Positions 61,361-64,000 of a stretch of 64,000 nucleotides of DNA are shown here, piece by piece. The position numbers were made by a program, and so were the translations under genes. Origin of the DNA: Bacteroides neonati (GTDB taxonomy: Bacteria; Bacteroidota; Bacteroidia; Bacteroidales; Bacteroidaceae). The notes beneath the pieces were generated by a model. It was not told the origin of the DNA. It worked only from the letters and a program-made list of their open reading frames with translations, and made no database searches. How positions within the stretch are numbered: position 1 is the first letter of the stretch; each line of letters starts with the position of its first letter. The stretch is taken from the NCBI RefSeq assembly GCF_000499785.1, contig NZ_HG726029.1, positions 1-64,000 on the forward strand. The letters are read 5' to 3'.

Positions 61361-62998
61361 CTATTTACCGATCAGCTCCTCGAGTTTTACTTGCTGAAAG
61401 GCCATCTGCGCCTGACTGCTTTCGTAAAAGACGCCAATCGTGGATTCATCGACGGAGGTGATGCAGGAGTAGCCGAAACTGCCATACTCGTCGAGCAGTA
61501 TCTTGCGGTCTGCCGACCACGTGCGTCCGTCGTCGAAGCTGACTTTGAGCGTCATGTGGTCGCGGCTGTTGTACGACTCGGGGTTGCAGAAGAGCAGTAT
61601 CGACTTCTCCACTCCCTTGTGGCGGTACGTGTGCCGGTGCAAGCTGGCCATGCAGGTGGGTTCGACGAGAGCCTTGCGCGACGTGGGGTGCTCGGTCCAT
61701 GTCTCGCCCAGATCGGAGGTTACACAGATGCGGCGGCCGTTGACCTCTTTGTTGCCGTGATTGCGGTTATCGCGCATATTGAGCATGATATCGCCATTGC
61801 TCAACTCCACCGCCATGCACTCGGTGGTGTTGTGGTAGGCGGGGCGGCTGGTTACCCAAGTGTTTCCTCCGTCCTTGCTATAAGTGATGTTCGAGAAAGG
61901 AAGCCCCTCCTTGTCGCGTCCTTGCGTGGGAAACACGAGTGTACCGTCTTTGAGCGTGATGCCGTGGCCGGGGGCAGGAGCAAAAAGCCACCATTCGGGG
62001 TGCTTGGTCTGTGCGGTGATATTGATCGGTTCGCTCCACGTTTGCCCGTCGTCAAGGCTTTTGGTGATAAGGAACTGGCTGGTCTCTTTCACGCCCAAGC
62101 CCGGCTGTGAGCCTTTGGCGTGCCACTGATGAATCCAGCGGGTGCTGTCTTTCGTGATTCCCTCTACCCACCGGCCGGTTTTTCCATCGAGCACCCCGTG
62201 CATCCAGAGTCCGGCTACGTAGATCGCTCCGGTCTGCCGGTCGACCAGTACACAGGCATCACTGACGCCGTTATATTTTTCGGGCAATCCGCCCCACTCC
62301 TTGCGGTCGAGAACGACCTGCATCGGTTGCCACGTGGCTCCTCCGTCGAAGCTGCGATTCAGGGCGATATCGATATCGCCTTGCAAGTCGCGCGAGGTGT
62401 CGTAGCGTGCATCGTACACGGCCAGCAGGGTTCCTTTCTGCGAGGTGGCGATGCCGGGGATGCGCGAGGTGTGTACCCCATCTTGTTGGTACTGCCGCAC
62501 GGCAACGCCGGTTCGCAAGGCTACCAGCGGGCGGACGGTGATCGGGGTAACCTTACCCAGATCGGTCTTCACTGCCGTGCACGAGAGCTGTATGCGGTGT
62601 GCAAGGTCTATTTTATCTTTCAGTTTGACGGACAGCCAAACGATGGTTGTGTCGGCTTGCAACGAGAGCGGATATTTAAAAGTAACCTTAGAGGTTGCAG
62701 GCTGCGGAGCCGTCAAAAGCGTTTTCGCCGAAAAGCTACCATTCTTAGCAGCAGCATACAAGCAGACACTTTCGATGTCATCAAGCCGGGTAGTGCCCTT
62801 TAAAGAGCATACAATATCTTTAATCAAACGGGCATCTTCACCACTCTTTATCAGTTCAAGGCGCAATACAGGGTTGGCCTCTTTCAAAGTTAATACGGGG
62901 AGCAAAGGCTGAAACTGATTGACCTGTACCTGCCCCAAAGCGGACAAGCACAACAGCAAAAATGAGCAAGTGAGATAAAAACAAGGATAATTCTTCAT
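61361..62998 (-). CDS. GH33 sialidase (neuraminidase)
   Basis: The 545-residue exported enzyme cleaves terminal sialic acids from host glycans. It has a signal peptide (ends near SALGQ), an N-terminal beta domain (about 25-160, BNR-associated type) and a six-bladed propeller with the RIP motif (Arg179-Ile-Pro181). Asp boxes include SFDGGATW (216-223), SLDDGQTW, SKDGGNTW, TSDLGETW and SFDDGRTW. Later active-site features include the Glu/Tyr region near the end (FYESSQ). The downstream transporter and upstream esterase form a sialic-acid operon with it. Confidence 0.95.
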   Translation of the reverse strand: MKNYPCFYLTCSFLLLCLSALGQVQVNQFQPLLPVLTLKEANPVLRLELIKSGEDARLIKDIVCSLKGTTRLDDIESVCLYAAAKNGSFSAKTLLTAPQPATSKVTFKYPLSLQADTTIVWLSVKLKDKIDLAHRIQLSCTAVKTDLGKVTPITVRPLVALRTGVAVRQYQQDGVHTSRIPGIATSQKGTLLAVYDARYDTSRDLQGDIDIALNRSFDGGATWQPMQVVLDRKEWGGLPEKYNGVSDACVLVDRQTGAIYVAGLWMHGVLDGKTGRWVEGITKDSTRWIHQWHAKGSQPGLGVKETSQFLITKSLDDGQTWSEPINITAQTKHPEWWLFAPAPGHGITLKDGTLVFPTQGRDKEGLPFSNITYSKDGGNTWVTSRPAYHNTTECMAVELSNGDIMLNMRDNRNHGNKEVNGRRICVTSDLGETWTEHPTSRKALVEPTCMASLHRHTYRHKGVEKSILLFCNPESYNSRDHMTLKVSFDDGRTWSADRKILLDEYGSFGYSCITSVDESTIGVFYESSQAQMAFQQVKLEELIGK

Positions 62999-63025
62999 AC
63001 GTTATACTATAGATCGATCAACATT

Positions 63026-64000
63026 TTACTCTACATCCGTCCGGAACGGAGAGGCTGGCAGATTATCTTTATTAAAGAGATTCACATCGGGTACATGCGC
63101 CCAACCATACCTCACGGCAACCGGAGACTGTACATGAGGAGAACTCACTACGACTGTGTTTCCTTTGATTTCGGCTTTGGCCGGCACAAACTGTTTATCT
63201 TCGCCGGCAATGGTAAACCCTTTCAGTTCTTTACCTTTAGCCATAAGCCCTCTGCCCACCTGCGAGAAATGGATTGTCATTTGATTACCTTGCCTTTCGG
63301 AGAACTGATAGACGGGGCCGGAATAAGGTATATTCTCACCATAGGCCAACGCCCGGGCTGCCAACGACAGCCGATAGCCAACGGGCTGTTTGTGGGTGGG
63401 ATGAATGTCATTGGCATCGCCACAATCGACCGTAACCACCATTGCCGTATAAGGAGTCGACTTCAACGTGAGCAATTGTGCTTCACGGATTTCGGGCGAT
63501 TGATTTTTAAACGGCGCTATCTGTACGAATAGAAAAGGAAGGTTTGGCTGCTTCCAATCCTCTCTCCAGTTCTTTATCATCAACGGAAAAAGTGTTTGAT
63601 ACTGTTTGGTTCTACCATCATTCGATTCACCTTGATACCATGCTACACCTTTAATGGCATAGGGTTGTAAGGGGCGAATCATCCCGTTGTAATGTCCGGA
63701 AACATGTCGTTGTTCTGCCGGATTGCTCGGTGCTTCCCCCACTCCCCCTCCGCGTTTATAGACGGCTTGCTTTTGAGCAAAATCGATCAACGAACGGTCG
63801 TATCGCTCTACTATGGCGCGCAGATCGGGGTATTGCTCCAGCTCGGCTCTGGCAGTCCAGTATTCAGCGGGCGTTCCACCCACAGCCGAAAAGAGAATAC
63901 CTACCGGACGATTGACTGCTTTATGCAGATCGCGTGCAAAGAAGTAGCCCACACAGGAGAATTCGCTGACTGTCTGTGGTGAGCACACCTGCCATTTGCT
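63026..64000 (-). CDS. Sialate O-acetylesterase (5' part outside window)
   Basis: The frame is open to the window edge and enters as ..SKWQVCSPQTVSEFSCVGYF, so the N-terminus with the catalytic Ser is missing. The visible part has the SASA/SGNH-type features GILFSAVGGTPAEYWT, IKGVAWYQGESND (GxSxE-like block), and IHPTHKQPVGYRLSLAARAL, with the catalytic Asp-x-x-His in DIHPTHK. It would remove O-acetyl groups that block sialidase. The sialidase gene starts 27 bp after its stop. Confidence 0.9.
   Translation of the reverse strand, partial: SKWQVCSPQTVSEFSCVGYFFARDLHKAVNRPVGILFSAVGGTPAEYWTARAELEQYPDLRAIVERYDRSLIDFAQKQAVYKRGGGVGEAPSNPAEQRHVSGHYNGMIRPLQPYAIKGVAWYQGESNDGRTKQYQTLFPLMIKNWREDWKQPNLPFLFVQIAPFKNQSPEIREAQLLTLKSTPYTAMVVTVDCGDANDIHPTHKQPVGYRLSLAARALAYGENIPYSGPVYQFSERQGNQMTIHFSQVGRGLMAKGKELKGFTIAGEDKQFVPAKAEIKGNTVVVSSPHVQSPVAVRYGWAHVPDVNLFNKDNLPASPFRTDVE

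Overview
The window comes from a Bacteroides-type genome (order Bacteroidales). This is supported by the 5' end of a Bacteroides-like 16S rRNA gene at the left edge, promoters of the Bacteroidetes form (-33 TTTG and -7 TAnnTTTG), SusC/SusD-type outer-membrane nutrient genes, and a flexirubin/aryl-polyene type biosynthetic cluster. No phage, transposase, integrase, CRISPR array or tRNA gene was recognised.

Layout. 1-340: 16S rRNA start (minus strand) with two tandem promoters. 1048-3196: S41 protease and TPR protein. 3642-6390: pyrH, frr, rsgA. 6461-11904: three-gene RND efflux operon. 12189-18398: acyltransferase-3 protein, class I fumarase, DUF4954 protein and HflX, all minus strand. 18614-29560: a polysaccharide-utilisation-type locus on the minus strand (ROK kinase, GH2 glycosidase, XylR/AraC-type regulator, SusC, SusD, surface lipoprotein). 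29774-54939: a 25-kb plus-strand aryl-polyene/flexirubin-like cluster. 55118-59824: recJ, recQ and a TPR protein. 60101-64000: a sialic-acid locus on the minus strand (MFS transporter, GH33 sialidase, sialate O-acetylesterase cut by the window edge).

Phase switch. The minus-strand SusC gene begins inside its N-terminal domain and has no signal peptide. The missing start (signal peptide plus first part of the carboxypeptidase-regulatory-like domain, with a good promoter) lies 450 bp away on the opposite strand. The two pieces share a 17-bp near-palindromic repeat in inverted orientation and in matching reading frame. Inverting the 0.7-kb segment would rebuild one continuous 1048-residue SusC gene behind its promoter, so the window appears to hold the OFF state of a DNA-inversion switch.

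Biosynthetic cluster. A tyrosine ammonia-lyase closely resembling the Flavobacterium enzyme should supply 4-coumarate. A PaaK-type ligase, two acyl carrier proteins, three ketosynthases with intact Cys-His-His triads, a chain-length-factor-like partner, a ketoreductase and two hotdog dehydratases could activate and extend it into a polyene. Methyltransferases, acyltransferases, a glycosyltransferase, a CrtI-like oxidoreductase, a C45 acyltransferase/hydrolase, an MMPL-type exporter, a LolA-like carrier and an outer lipoprotein would tailor and place the product in the envelope. The dialkylresorcinol enzymes DarA/DarB of true flexirubin clusters were not seen, so the end product is open.

A further theme is three intergenic arrays (4548-4635, 40321-40450, 59931-60018) built from palindromic units repeated every 22 bp. 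They differ in sequence but share the same architecture.
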